This document shows, piece after piece, positions 54,204 to 62,394 of a stretch of DNA of 64,000 nt (the stretch's first letter is position 1; each line of letters opens with the position of its first letter). A program made the position numbers and the translations under genes. This DNA is from Chitinophaga sp. XS-30 (GTDB lineage Bacteria; Bacteroidota; Bacteroidia; Chitinophagales; Chitinophagaceae). The stretch covers positions 1,858,032 to 1,922,031 of the forward strand of contig NZ_CP043006.1 in NCBI RefSeq assembly GCF_008086345.1, read 5' to 3'. The notes under the pieces are model-generated. The model did no database searches. It saw only the letters and a program-made list of their open reading frames with translations, and was not told the origin of the DNA.

Positions 54204-55268
54204 TTAATACAACAGCTTCCGTAACAGGTCCGGCTGCACGATCCGTATCCTTGTGCCCTGCATCTCTATGAGCTTCTCCGCTTTGAAGTCGCTCAGCGTG
54301 CGGATCAGGGATTCCGTGGCGGTGCCTACGAAACGGGCAATATCGTCGCGGGACAATTCGATGAGGGCATCAGGCTGCTGTTCCAGGTGCAGCTTGTCAT
54401 GTATGGCCAGCAAGCCGTTGGCCACGCGTTTGCGCAGGGAATCATAGGCCAGTTGCAACAACCGGTCTTCCTTCTCTTTCACCTCCATGGCAATCCGTTT
54501 GATGAAAGTACGGGCTACGCTGATATCGTTGAGCAATTGCTCCAGGAATACTTCCTTGGGTATCTGCACCAGTTCAGTATGATCGAGGGCTTCCGCATTC
54601 TCTTCGTAGGGCTTGTCTTCCAGCAGGGGAACATATCCGAAGTAATCGCCCTGGCCGAAGAGGTTGGTAATGTATTCCTTTCCATCATCATTCAGGCGGT
54701 AGGCTTTTACTTTGCCGCTTTTTACATAGTAGAGGAACTGCGGATGTTTGCCTTCGCGGTACACGGATTGTTTTTTGGCGAACTGGATCACGTCATAAGA
54801 ATCAAGGTCCAGCTGCAGCAAACCCGCCGCCTGCCAGTCCTGCAGCAAGGTGCCGATGGATTGGGAAGGCGCTGCCGCGAACTTCTCCTGCAGCAGCTGT
54901 TGTTTTTTCAGCCGGGTTTCCACGGCGGTCAGCAGTTCCACGTCTTCAAAGGGTTTGGTGATATAGTCGTCCGCACCCATTTCCATGCCTTTCCGGAAGT
55001 CGCTCCGGTCGGTTTTCGCGGTAAGGAAGATGAAGGGAATATGTTCCGTTTCCGGGTATTTGCGCAGCATATGCAGTACGCCGTAGCCATCCAGCTCCGG
55101 CATCATGATGTCGCAGACGATCAGGTCAGGCATATGTTCTTTCGCCAGTTCTACGGCCTGTTTGCCGTTTTCTGCTTCCAGTGCGCGGTATCCGGAGAGG
55201 GTGAGTATCTCGGCTACATTTTCCCGGATGTCCGGATGGTCGTCTATGACCAGGATCGTGGATGTCAT
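54204..55268 (-). CDS. response regulator fused to a Crp/FNR-type DNA-binding module
   Basis: 354 residues in three parts. A REC domain (1-~120) has phosphoacceptor D53 in LIVCDIMMPELDGYG and the Lys in DDYITKPFE. A cNMP-binding beta-roll (~150-260) includes YYVKSGKVKAYRLNDDGKEY and LFGQGDYFGYVPLLED. A Crp-type winged helix (~280-354) includes LSRDDIARFVGTATESLIRT. Phosphorylation and ligand binding could therefore meet in one factor. It overlaps the upstream kinase gene by ATGA, making a cognate pair. Confidence 0.92.
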   Translation of the reverse strand: MTSTILVIDDHPDIRENVAEILTLSGYRALEAENGKQAVELAKEHMPDLIVCDIMMPELDGYGVLHMLRKYPETEHIPFIFLTAKTDRSDFRKGMEMGADDYITKPFEDVELLTAVETRLKKQQLLQEKFAAAPSQSIGTLLQDWQAAGLLQLDLDSYDVIQFAKKQSVYREGKHPQFLYYVKSGKVKAYRLNDDGKEYITNLFGQGDYFGYVPLLEDKPYEENAEALDHTELVQIPKEVFLEQLLNDISVARTFIKRIAMEVKEKEDRLLQLAYDSLRKRVANGLLAIHDKLHLEQQPDALIELSRDDIARFVGTATESLIRTLSDFKAEKLIEMQGTRIRIVQPDLLRKLLY

Positions 55269-56404
55269 TTGATATACATGTTTGAAAAGCTGATGAATAT
55301 TTTGGTGCCTTTGCCCAGTTTACTTTCTACGCTGATAGTGCCCTGGAGCATGTCCACATACCGTTTTACAATATGGAGACCAAGCCCGGTGCCCTGTATG
55401 TTGGTCACATTCCGGCCGCGGAAGAAGCTGCTGAACAGGTAGGCTTTGTCCTCATCCGGAATGCCCATCCCTTTATCTTCCACTGTGGCCAGTATCTGCT
55501 CATCTTTCTCCCAGATCTTCCAGGTGATATCGGCATCCGCCGGGGAGAACTTGGAGGCATTGGTGAGCAGATTCACGAAGATATGTTTGAGCAGGCGTTT
55601 GTCTGATACGGCTTTGAGCGTGGGGGATATCTCATGATGAATGACCTGGCCCGGTTTCAGCAATCCCTGTACTTCATCCACGATCTCCATGGCCAGTTCA
55701 TGCAACAGGATGCTGCTGTAATGCACCTGTATTTTGCCTTCCTCGATGCGGCCGAGGGAAAGGAAGTCTTCCAGCAGTTCATTCAGGTGGATAACGGAAT
55801 CACGGATCTTCTGCACATGTTTCTCGCGGCGGGGCTGATCTTCCGAAGCAGGATATTTGCCGATCAGCGCGGCAGAGGAAAGAATGGCGCTGAGTGGTGT
55901 TCTGAATTCATGCGAGGCCATGGATACGAAGCGCGACTTGATCTCGCTCAGTTCCTTTTCTTTTTCCAGCGCATCCTTCAGCTCCGCCTGTGAAGAAGCC
56001 AGGTGGGAGAGGGCCAGCTCCAGGTTGGCGGTCCTTTTTTCCACTTCTTTTTCCAGCGCCTGGTTCAGCTCCTGCATGGTACGGTACAGCCGTTTGAGGA
56101 ACAGCACCAGCAGGGTAGAGCTGATCACGAGGATCAGCGAAAAAAAGTGCTCGATGAAAACTTCGGCAAGATTCGGGTTTTTATGCGGCAGGCAGGCGAT
56201 CACGATCACCAGGATGGTGCAGGCGATGCCCATGAAACGGGTAGCCGCATCTTTTTTGATGAAGATGGTGAGCAGGATGGCCGTGATCAATCCTCCGTCA
56301 AAGAAGTTGTAATCCGGCCGCCATACAAGCAGGCATGCTGTGATGAGCATGATGAGTATAGAGATGATCAGTGTCTGCCGCTGGCCGAAGTGGAACATGT
56401 TCAA
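55265..56404 (-). CDS. membrane sensor histidine kinase
   Basis: 379 residues. Four or more hydrophobic segments lie in the first ~105 residues with almost no periplasmic domain, so the sensor is probably membrane-embedded. A coiled coil (~108-158) leads to the dimerization/phosphoacceptor helix with H165 in SMASHEFRTPLSA. The ATPase domain has NLLTNASKF (N box), VEDKGMGIPDEDK (G1) and GTGLGLHIVKRYV (G2). It is translated just before, and overlaps, the REC-Crp regulator. Confidence 0.93.
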   Translation of the reverse strand: MNMFHFGQRQTLIISILIMLITACLLVWRPDYNFFDGGLITAILLTIFIKKDAATRFMGIACTILVIVIACLPHKNPNLAEVFIEHFFSLILVISSTLLVLFLKRLYRTMQELNQALEKEVEKRTANLELALSHLASSQAELKDALEKEKELSEIKSRFVSMASHEFRTPLSAILSSAALIGKYPASEDQPRREKHVQKIRDSVIHLNELLEDFLSLGRIEEGKIQVHYSSILLHELAMEIVDEVQGLLKPGQVIHHEISPTLKAVSDKRLLKHIFVNLLTNASKFSPADADITWKIWEKDEQILATVEDKGMGIPDEDKAYLFSSFFRGRNVTNIQGTGLGLHIVKRYVDMLQGTISVESKLGKGTKIFISFSNMYIK

Positions 56405-56440
56405 TTGTTGGGTGCAGGGGCAAAGATAGGACTGAAATCT

Positions 56441-58006
56441 TTATCCGCCCTCCCCTTTGGGAATGGTACTGCCGTTGCCGTCCCTTACGGCGCGGTAGTG
56501 CGGGGACATGATCTCCACGCCTGCTTCGTTGAATGCATCGAGGATATGCTGGTAGAGGCGGGAGTAGAGCAGGGCCATTTGCTCCGGGTGGTTCGTATAG
56601 GCATTCAGTTCATAACAGACATAAAAGTCATCGAGCGCGGTCTGCAGCACGAAAGGTTTGGGGTCCGCCAGCACGTTTTCCGTTTGTGCGGCGGCTTTCA
56701 GCAGCAGTTCGTGAACGGTGCGCCAGGGCACATCATAGCCGATGGATATGGAGGCATGGAGGATCAGGCCCCGTTCCCCGGCACAGGTGGAATAATTGAT
56801 GGTCTTCCCGCTGAGGATCACCGCATTCGGAATAGTGATATCCTCATTCTTGATGGTGCGCAGGCGGGTAACCAGCAGTGTTTTTTCGATCACATCGCCG
56901 GATACATCGCCTACCTGTATGCGTTCCCCGATCCGGAAAGGCCGCATATAGGTGATCACCACGCCGGCCACCATATTGGCAATGGCAGAGGACGATCCCA
57001 GGGAGATCAGCAGGCCGAGGAATACGGAAACGCCCTGGAATACCCCCGAACCGGAGCCGGGCAGGTAGGGGTATATGGCCACGAACATGAAAATATACAG
57101 CAGCGATTTTACGATCTTGTAGGTCGGCTGCGCCCAGTCGGGATAAAAACCCCTGATCTGCAGCACCCCTCTTTCCACTTCCCCCGCCAGGAACCGGACA
57201 CCTTTGATGATGTACCGCGTAAACACAAAAATGACCAGGATGGTCAGCATGTTGGGGATATAGTTGATGATGCCTTTCAGGATGCTTTTCAGGGGATTCA
57301 GCACATAGGCCAGCAGTTTTTCGGCCAGCCTTTCCGTCCAGGGAAAGATGCTGAAGAGCAGCGGCAGTGTCAGGTAGATGATCACTAGGACGAGGAATAT
57401 CCTGGTGAGGCTGAGCGCCCGGTGCACCAGGCCTCTGACCGTTTCGCCGGTCAGCAGTGTATATCCGTTGATGATGAGGGGTTTGTATGTTCTCCGGCCG
57501 TAGCGGAAGCGGATCCTTCTGAAGAGGCGGTTGAGCAGCCATATGATGAGCGCCAGACCGGCGAGGACGGCCAGCGCCTCGGCCACGAAGATGAGCACCT
57601 GTTTAAGGCTGGTAAAGGATTGCAGGGTGCCGAGCTTGTCGCGGATCGTCAGCAGGTAATTCTGGGCCAGGGCTTTGCGGTCCAGATCGGTATGGCTGGC
57701 ATCATCCGCGGTAACGGTCAGTATCACCTGCCCGCGGTACACGATGCGGGAACCGATGCTGTCGTTTTGCAGCAGCAGGGAATCCGCGTTGAAATCCGGT
57801 TGGTTGTATATCGTCTGCAGGCGGCCGGACACCAGTGCGGCGCGTTCGGAAACGCTCAGGTTATGCGGTGCGCTTTTCAGCAGCAGGAGCGTGTCTTCCC
57901 GGAAAATAACACTCGCGGAAGGCGGGAGGCTGTCCTGCGCCGCGAGCGGTAATACCGTGCAAAGCAGCAGTGTAACGAGTGGCCAGGCTTTTCTGAGAAT
58001 ACCCAT
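56441..58006 (-). CDS. MscS-family mechanosensitive channel with periplasmic N-terminus
   Basis: 521 residues. Signal peptide (VLPLAAQDSL), a periplasmic helical domain to ~130, then TM helices at ~135-160, 190-215, 255-275 and 295-315. The pore-lining helix and MscS beta domain follow (SVFLGLLISLGSSSAIANMV, GERIQVGDVSGDVIEKTLL, NEDITIPNAVILSG). It would release osmolytes on osmotic downshock. It sits upstream of the kinase gene on the same strand with a 36-bp gap and may share its transcript. Confidence 0.92.
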   Translation of the reverse strand: MGILRKAWPLVTLLLCTVLPLAAQDSLPPSASVIFREDTLLLLKSAPHNLSVSERAALVSGRLQTIYNQPDFNADSLLLQNDSIGSRIVYRGQVILTVTADDASHTDLDRKALAQNYLLTIRDKLGTLQSFTSLKQVLIFVAEALAVLAGLALIIWLLNRLFRRIRFRYGRRTYKPLIINGYTLLTGETVRGLVHRALSLTRIFLVLVIIYLTLPLLFSIFPWTERLAEKLLAYVLNPLKSILKGIINYIPNMLTILVIFVFTRYIIKGVRFLAGEVERGVLQIRGFYPDWAQPTYKIVKSLLYIFMFVAIYPYLPGSGSGVFQGVSVFLGLLISLGSSSAIANMVAGVVITYMRPFRIGERIQVGDVSGDVIEKTLLVTRLRTIKNEDITIPNAVILSGKTINYSTCAGERGLILHASISIGYDVPWRTVHELLLKAAAQTENVLADPKPFVLQTALDDFYVCYELNAYTNHPEQMALLYSRLYQHILDAFNEAGVEIMSPHYRAVRDGNGSTIPKGEGG

Positions 58007-58068
58007 ACAAACGAATGTTTGTATTCAAGTTACTGATTTTATGCCGTTTATCCATCCTGAGGCCCCGG

Positions 58069-60498
58069 TTATTCGATAACATATACCCCGTTTGCCCTGG
58101 TTTCAAATTCCACCGTCCGCACTTCCGCACTGCGAGGTACCAGTAGTTCCCCGTCCGGACCTTTCACGGTTTTTTCCGCCGGCAGCAGCAGGCTGCAGGA
58201 GCCGCCTTTGGCAGCATGGATGGAGGCGTTCACGATGGCACCCTTTGCCCATTGCATATCTACCGTAAATGCGCCGCGGGCGCGCAATCCGCTGACGCTG
58301 CCTTGTTGCCATCCCGCATCTGAGGGTAATGCAGGGAGCAAACGGATCGTTTGTTCCCCGCCATGGCTCTGCAATAGCATCTCCGCAATCCCGGCCGTGC
58401 CGCCGAAATTGCCATCGATCTGAAAAGGCGGGTGCGCGCAGAACAGGTTGGGATAAGATCCGCCGCCAGCGGGTTTCTTCGGGTCAACCGGCCGCAGCAG
58501 TTTATGGATAAGGGTCAGTGCATGATCGCCATCGCCGAGGCGCGCCTGGAAGTTGATCTTCCAGGCCAGTGACCAGCCGGTGCCGTCATCCCCACGTTGG
58601 CGCAGTGTTTCGCGTGCGGCTGCGGCCAGTTTCGGAGTGCCCCAGGGTGTAATTTCATCATACGGGTGAAGGCCGTACAGGTGGTTGACATGCCGGTGAT
58701 GCGGTTCTGTATCTTCCCAGTCGTGCAGCCATTCATTGAGATCACCTGCGGCCCCTACCTGGTTGGGTGCCAGCTGCGCGCGCACTGTTTCCAGCTCGTT
58801 GCGCCAGCCTTCGTCCGTCCCCAGTATCTTCGATGCTTCAATGCAGGCGCCGAACAGCTCCCGGCAGATCTGCATGTCCATGGTAGGTCCCATGCAGGTG
58901 CTGGCGGTTGTGCCATCCGGCATTTTGAAGCTGTGCTCCGGTGAATTGGAGGGAGCTGTCACCAGCCATCCATGCTCCGGTTCCCTGATCAGGATAGCGC
59001 GCAGGAACCTGGCGGACTCCTTCATGACGGGGTAGTATGCTTTGAGGAAGGCCGTATCGCGGGTGAACCGGAAATGCTCCCAGAGGTGTTCGCAGAGCCA
59101 TGCGGCGCCTGTGAGCGTGGAACCCCATCCCGCGCCCTCGCCGGGGGAGGTGAAGCCCCAGGGATTGGTGATCACATGCGCTACCCATCCCGGTGCGTTG
59201 TAATAGGCTTTGGCCGTTTTCACTCCCGGAGCACTGAGTGTTTTTGTATAGCGGAAGAGCGGTTCCGCCAGTTCCGGGAGGCCCGTCAGCGGCGCCAGCC
59301 AGTAGTTCATCTGAAGGTTGATATTGATGTGGTAGTCCCCGTTCCAGGGTGTCTGGTATTCCGGCGCCCATAAGCCCTGCAGGTTGGCCGGAAGGCCGCC
59401 CGGCTGCGATGAGCCGATCAGCAGGTAACGTCCGAAATTGTAGTACAGTACCGGCAGTTGGGGATCGGGTTGCTGATCGTAGTACCGCGCCAGCCTTTCG
59501 GGTGTGCTGAGGGTATCCGGTCCGGAAGCTGTACTGTTCAGGTAAAAGCGGCTGCGGTTGAAGAGCGGTCCGTAGCTGTCAGCATGCTCCCGGTATAACT
59601 GCGCCCAGGTTTTGGCAGATGCGTTGGCAAGCGTTCGTTGTACGGCAGGGAGCGGGTCCTCCCCGCGCGTTGCAAAATCTGATATGTTATAGTCCGTTGC
59701 GGCCGTAAAAAGCAATATGCATTCATGGGCGCCGGTCACCGCGATAGTAGAATCTGTAACGCGTTGTTTCCCGCCTTTGGTCTTCACCTGCATGGCGGCA
59801 GCGAAGCGCATTCCCGGTTTTGCCGCATTGGGCAGTTGCCCGGTCATGGTGATCAGGCCGGGAGCCGCCGAAACGCGGGCATGTTCTTTCCGGGCGAGCG
59901 CGAGCGTGAAGGAGAGTTTCCCTTTGCGGGAGGCGCTGAATTTAATGGCCAGTGTATTGGAGGGGATGTTGGCCCAGGCTTCCTGGGTATAGGTAACGCC
60001 GTTGCGCTGCCAGGTGGTGGTAGCCACTGCCGTCTCCAGGTCCAGTGTGCGTTTGTAGTGATGCCAGGGGCTGAGGGTATCCTGCCAGCGGACGAATATG
60101 TCGCCGAGCGTCTGGTAAGCCCCGTATGGAGCATTGGCACCTCTTCCATGGCCCGAACCGGCGCCCTTGCAGATGAAATAACGTTGCAGCAGCTCCTGGG
60201 CTTCCCGGTTGCGGCCTTTCAGCAGATGTTCCTGTATGAGCGGAAGGATGCGGTAGGCCGTATCGCTGTCCGAATCCTGCACGCCGCCTGACCATAAAGA
60301 GATCTCGTTCAGCATGATGCGGTCGTTCCAGGGATGCCCGGTGACGAGCCCGCCGATGCGGCCATTGCCCAGCGGCAACGCTTCGAGGTAATTGTCCGCT
60401 GGTGTTTTGAAATGCAACATAACATCCTGCTGCTGGGCGTACGTGGAATGGGCAATGGCTATCAAAGCCGCCAGGATCATCTTTTTCATCTTGGTCAT
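58069..60498 (-). CDS. GH95-family alpha-L-fucosidase (or alpha-L-galactosidase)
   Basis: 809 residues. ATGs at 60498, 60489 and 60480 are all possible; 60489 ([19 protein letters not shown]) gives the best signal peptide. The GH95 N-terminal beta domain reads [19 protein letters not shown] and [12 protein letters not shown]. The (alpha/alpha)6 barrel has [36 protein letters not shown], and [20 protein letters not shown] near the end. GH95 inverts alpha-1,2-fucose or alpha-L-galactose linkages. It is not obviously linked to the PUL 27 kb away. A GC-rich hairpin (60509-60540) lies in its leader. Confidence 0.93.
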   Translation of the reverse strand: MTKMKKMILAALIAIAHSTYAQQQDVMLHFKTPADNYLEALPLGNGRIGGLVTGHPWNDRIMLNEISLWSGGVQDSDSDTAYRILPLIQEHLLKGRNREAQELLQRYFICKGAGSGHGRGANAPYGAYQTLGDIFVRWQDTLSPWHHYKRTLDLETAVATTTWQRNGVTYTQEAWANIPSNTLAIKFSASRKGKLSFTLALARKEHARVSAAPGLITMTGQLPNAAKPGMRFAAAMQVKTKGGKQRVTDSTIAVTGAHECILLFTAATDYNISDFATRGEDPLPAVQRTLANASAKTWAQLYREHADSYGPLFNRSRFYLNSTASGPDTLSTPERLARYYDQQPDPQLPVLYYNFGRYLLIGSSQPGGLPANLQGLWAPEYQTPWNGDYHININLQMNYWLAPLTGLPELAEPLFRYTKTLSAPGVKTAKAYYNAPGWVAHVITNPWGFTSPGEGAGWGSTLTGAAWLCEHLWEHFRFTRDTAFLKAYYPVMKESARFLRAILIREPEHGWLVTAPSNSPEHSFKMPDGTTASTCMGPTMDMQICRELFGACIEASKILGTDEGWRNELETVRAQLAPNQVGAAGDLNEWLHDWEDTEPHHRHVNHLYGLHPYDEITPWGTPKLAAAARETLRQRGDDGTGWSLAWKINFQARLGDGDHALTLIHKLLRPVDPKKPAGGGSYPNLFCAHPPFQIDGNFGGTAGIAEMLLQSHGGEQTIRLLPALPSDAGWQQGSVSGLRARGAFTVDMQWAKGAIVNASIHAAKGGSCSLLLPAEKTVKGPDGELLVPRSAEVRTVEFETRANGVYVIE

Positions 60499-61124
60499 GT
60501 CTTTTCAGGATTCAGGGCGGAGGAAATGTTATCCTCCCTGTATTAAATGTAGTGGCTAAAAGCCTAATTGTAAAGCATCGGTTAAAGAAGGGAAACAAAT
60601 TGAGAAAATCCCATTATAAAGTTGGGAAGGGGGATGATGGGCGGACAGGTATTTCCGGACAGGCTTTATCGACATCAAAACGGGAAAAAGGGGTGATAGT
60701 GAGACAAAAGCAAGCAGGTGACTGAAAAGAAACCTGCAGTGTTTATTCGCATCATAGATTGATCATCTAATCTAAACCGCGTTATGAAAAAGCATCTTTT
60801 GCGGAACGGTCCTCACGATTTTCTATGTTACGAAGCCGTTAATTCAATAGTATAAAAAAAAGGCAGGTATCTGAAAAGAAACCTGCCTGCCCCTCCGTTA
60901 TGGAAGAGGAATAAGCTCACTTTCAAGTATAGTGTTACTTTTTGGGGATACCACTTTATGGATAGCTGGTAATGCTTTATATCGCTTCATGATATAGTCC
61001 GGATGTAACATAACTGTTTGCTGCCTGAGCATGTTTTACAGGCGACAAAGTAAGCCACTGTCCATCATCATGGAGTTAAAAATTTGTTAACCAGGCCGGT
61101 GGTATATCAATGCAATCGGATTCA
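60499..61124. other. non-coding interval with two similar hairpins
   Basis: 626 bp upstream of the GH95 gene and downstream of the HTH gene. It contains a leader hairpin for GH95 (GGAGGA/TCCTCC, ~60514-60538), two near-identical 24-nt hairpins (60714-60737 and 60863-60886), a possible 23-codon ORF (60784-60855, +) and a GTTAA...GTTAA motif at 61075-61090. Nothing else is supported. Confidence 0.55.
60851..60890 (-). terminator. rho-independent terminator for the small HTH gene
   Basis: Read on the - strand, AGGCAGGT...ACCTGCCT forms an 8-bp stem (60861-60868 with 60881-60888), loop 12 nt, followed by eight Ts (complement of the A-run 60853-60860). It lies ~235 bp after the HTH gene stop. A second copy without a good T-run is at 60714-60737. 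Confidence 0.7.
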
Positions 61125-61412
61125 CTAACTCATGAGCGCGAAAACGGTTGTGAAAATCATTACCATGGGGGAAGATGCAACCATGCTTTTCGAAAATTTG
61201 ATATTGAATCCACCTTTTTCTCCATAGTAATAAGTTTCCTTGTACCTGTCGTATTCGATAGGAGCGCCCAGATCTTTCATCATCCGGAGAAATTCATATA
61301 AAGTCCTTTCGGATATCTCCAAACGGTTCGCCAGCTGGGTAGGATTCCCGGTGCCTCTGATTCGAATAAGGTAGTCGATGGTCTGTAGTCTTTCAAAATA
61401 ACGCTTTGGCAT
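61125..61412 (-). CDS. small helix-turn-helix protein
   Basis: 95 residues: a DeoR/HTH_11-like winged helix (FERLQTIDYLIRIRGTGNPT, LANRLEISERTLYEFLRMMK), then PIEYDRYKETYYYGEKGGFN, which matches the wing-to-WYL junction of YafY-like regulators, but the WYL sensor domain is missing. Such stand-alone HTH proteins occur widely in Bacteroidota with no assigned role. It is isolated in a long non-coding region; a terminator follows. Confidence 0.75.
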   Translation of the reverse strand: MPKRYFERLQTIDYLIRIRGTGNPTQLANRLEISERTLYEFLRMMKDLGAPIEYDRYKETYYYGEKGGFNIKFSKSMVASSPMVMIFTTVFALMS

Positions 61413-61671
61413 TGGATCAACGGGGGTTTAAGCTAATTGGAAATGGGTTCACTCTGTTCCTGATGACTATTGGGTTGCTGTGTTGTTGTGTCTTTTACTT
61501 CAATGTTCGCCGCCTCTATAACATAAACATATAGGTCTTATTTGTCACCGGTAAGGATAAAAAAATGGGATAGCATGCATGTAATAAGTTAGATCCTGGT
61601 AAAGTTAGGGTGCGATACTGCAACCCTGTTTCAGTGAAATTTTATTTTGCGACCTGTGCTCCCCGGGTTAA

Positions 61672-61715
61672 AAAACAGCAACCATTATTGCATAGAATAA
61701 TAATGGTTGCCTGTT
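61672..61715 (-). terminator. terminator-like hairpin, - strand orientation
   Basis: GCAACCATTATT (61678-61689) pairs perfectly with AATAATGGTTGC (61699-61710); four further pairs follow across a one-base bulge. On the - strand a run of six Ts comes after the stem. No - strand gene is seen upstream of it, which suggests termination of an unannotated transcript. Confidence 0.5.
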
Positions 61716-61867
61716 GTTCAATGGTTAACCTGTGGTGTACGTTGTCTCTACAATGTTACAATGATAAAAACAATTAAATGTTAATCGGTTGTTAAACAAC
61801 TGTCATTTTTTAATGCTGCGGAAGTCTCCTGTTAACAAATCCGCCTTCGCTTCCTCCGCTTAAAATA

Positions 61868-61898
61868 GGCAGTCGCCATAGTGCATATGGCGACTGCC
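61868..61898. other. 13-bp perfect hairpin
   Basis: GGCAGTCGCCATA (61868-61880) and TATGGCGACTGCC (61886-61898) with a 5-nt loop. There is no clean T-run on either side, so it may be part of a small RNA or a protein-binding site rather than a terminator. Confidence 0.55.
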
Positions 61899-62140
61899 CG
61901 GATCAAAAAGCACAAATTGGAGTGTAAGCGCGGAGCTTATAAAAGCTTATGGACAAAAGACCTGACTTTCTAAACGAAAATTCATGCACAATGTTACGGG
62001 GAAATGCGATTTGTTTTTGTTAATCATTTGTTAATGACAGTTGTATAATCTCAATGTTCAGGGGTTCAAATAACAATACTCCCCGGTAAAATACTACAAG
62101 TGCTACCGCGCTTGTCTTGTTCGGCACACTAGAAAAGCGC

Positions 62141-62274
62141 CCTGCAGAGCATGATTAAAATCCGGCGACCTCCTGGAGAATGACCTGAACCTCAGGTTTC
62201 CTGCAGTAAAACTGGCAGGCGTCTGTAATAGTCATATCCGAGTTTCCCGAACCTTAGTCTCCCTGCAGTAAGAC
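62141..62274. repeat. degenerate tandem repeat, ~60-bp period, three CCTGCAG cores
   Basis: CCTGCAG occurs at 62141, 62200 and 62262. The 26-nt segments at 62187-62212 and 62249-62274 agree at about 21 of 26 positions (GAACCT..AG...CCTGCAGTAA). A short CCTGA-nnn-TCAGG hairpin is present at 62184-62197 and again at 62307-62319. It lies directly upstream of the sulfatase promoter region. Confidence 0.5.
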
Positions 62275-62319
62275 CCGATGTGGAAATACCCGTGATAGCC
62301 CTGATCCCTGAAGATCAGG

Positions 62320-62349
62320 TTGACACGACCATAAACTTTTGTATATTTA
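62320..62349 (+). promoter_or_regulatory. candidate promoter for the sulfatase
   Basis: TTG at 62320-62322, a 19-bp spacer, then TATATTTA at 62342-62349, which matches TAnnTTTG at 7 of 8 positions with proper spacing. The predicted start of transcription falls in the left arm of the hairpin at 62353. Confidence 0.4.
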
Positions 62350-62352
62350 AAA

Positions 62353-62383
62353 CACTGCACATGAAACCGTGCAGTGCCTTTTT
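62353..62383 (+). terminator. terminator or attenuator before the sulfatase
   Basis: CACTGCAC (62353-62360) pairs perfectly with GTGCAGTG (62369-62376), loop 8 nt, followed by CC and five Ts. It ends 12 bp before the sulfatase start codon. Confidence 0.65.
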
Positions 62384-62394
62384 AATCCACCTGT

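Larger units (their letters stand above)
61413..62394. other. AT-rich non-coding interval rich in hairpins and repeats
   Basis: 982 bp with no supportable gene. It contains two strong hairpins (61672-61715 and 61868-61898), a repeated block ACAATGTTAC~20-nt~GTTAATCnnTTGTTAA (61750-61795 and 61988-62034), a 12-bp inverted repeat ACAACTGTCATT/AATGACAGTTGT (61796-61807 and 62033-62044), a degenerate ~60-bp tandem repeat (62141-62274) and a promoter/terminator overlap before the sulfatase. Confidence 0.6.

Noticed and set aside
60784..60855. Short ORF considered as a lanthipeptide-type precursor
   Set aside because: It has a single Cys, few Ser/Thr residues, no leader-core pattern and no modification enzyme genes nearby; kept only as a possible small ORF.
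61500..62394. Possible replication origin in the AT-rich region
   Set aside because: No cluster of TTATnCACA-type DnaA boxes and no dnaA or dnaN nearby.
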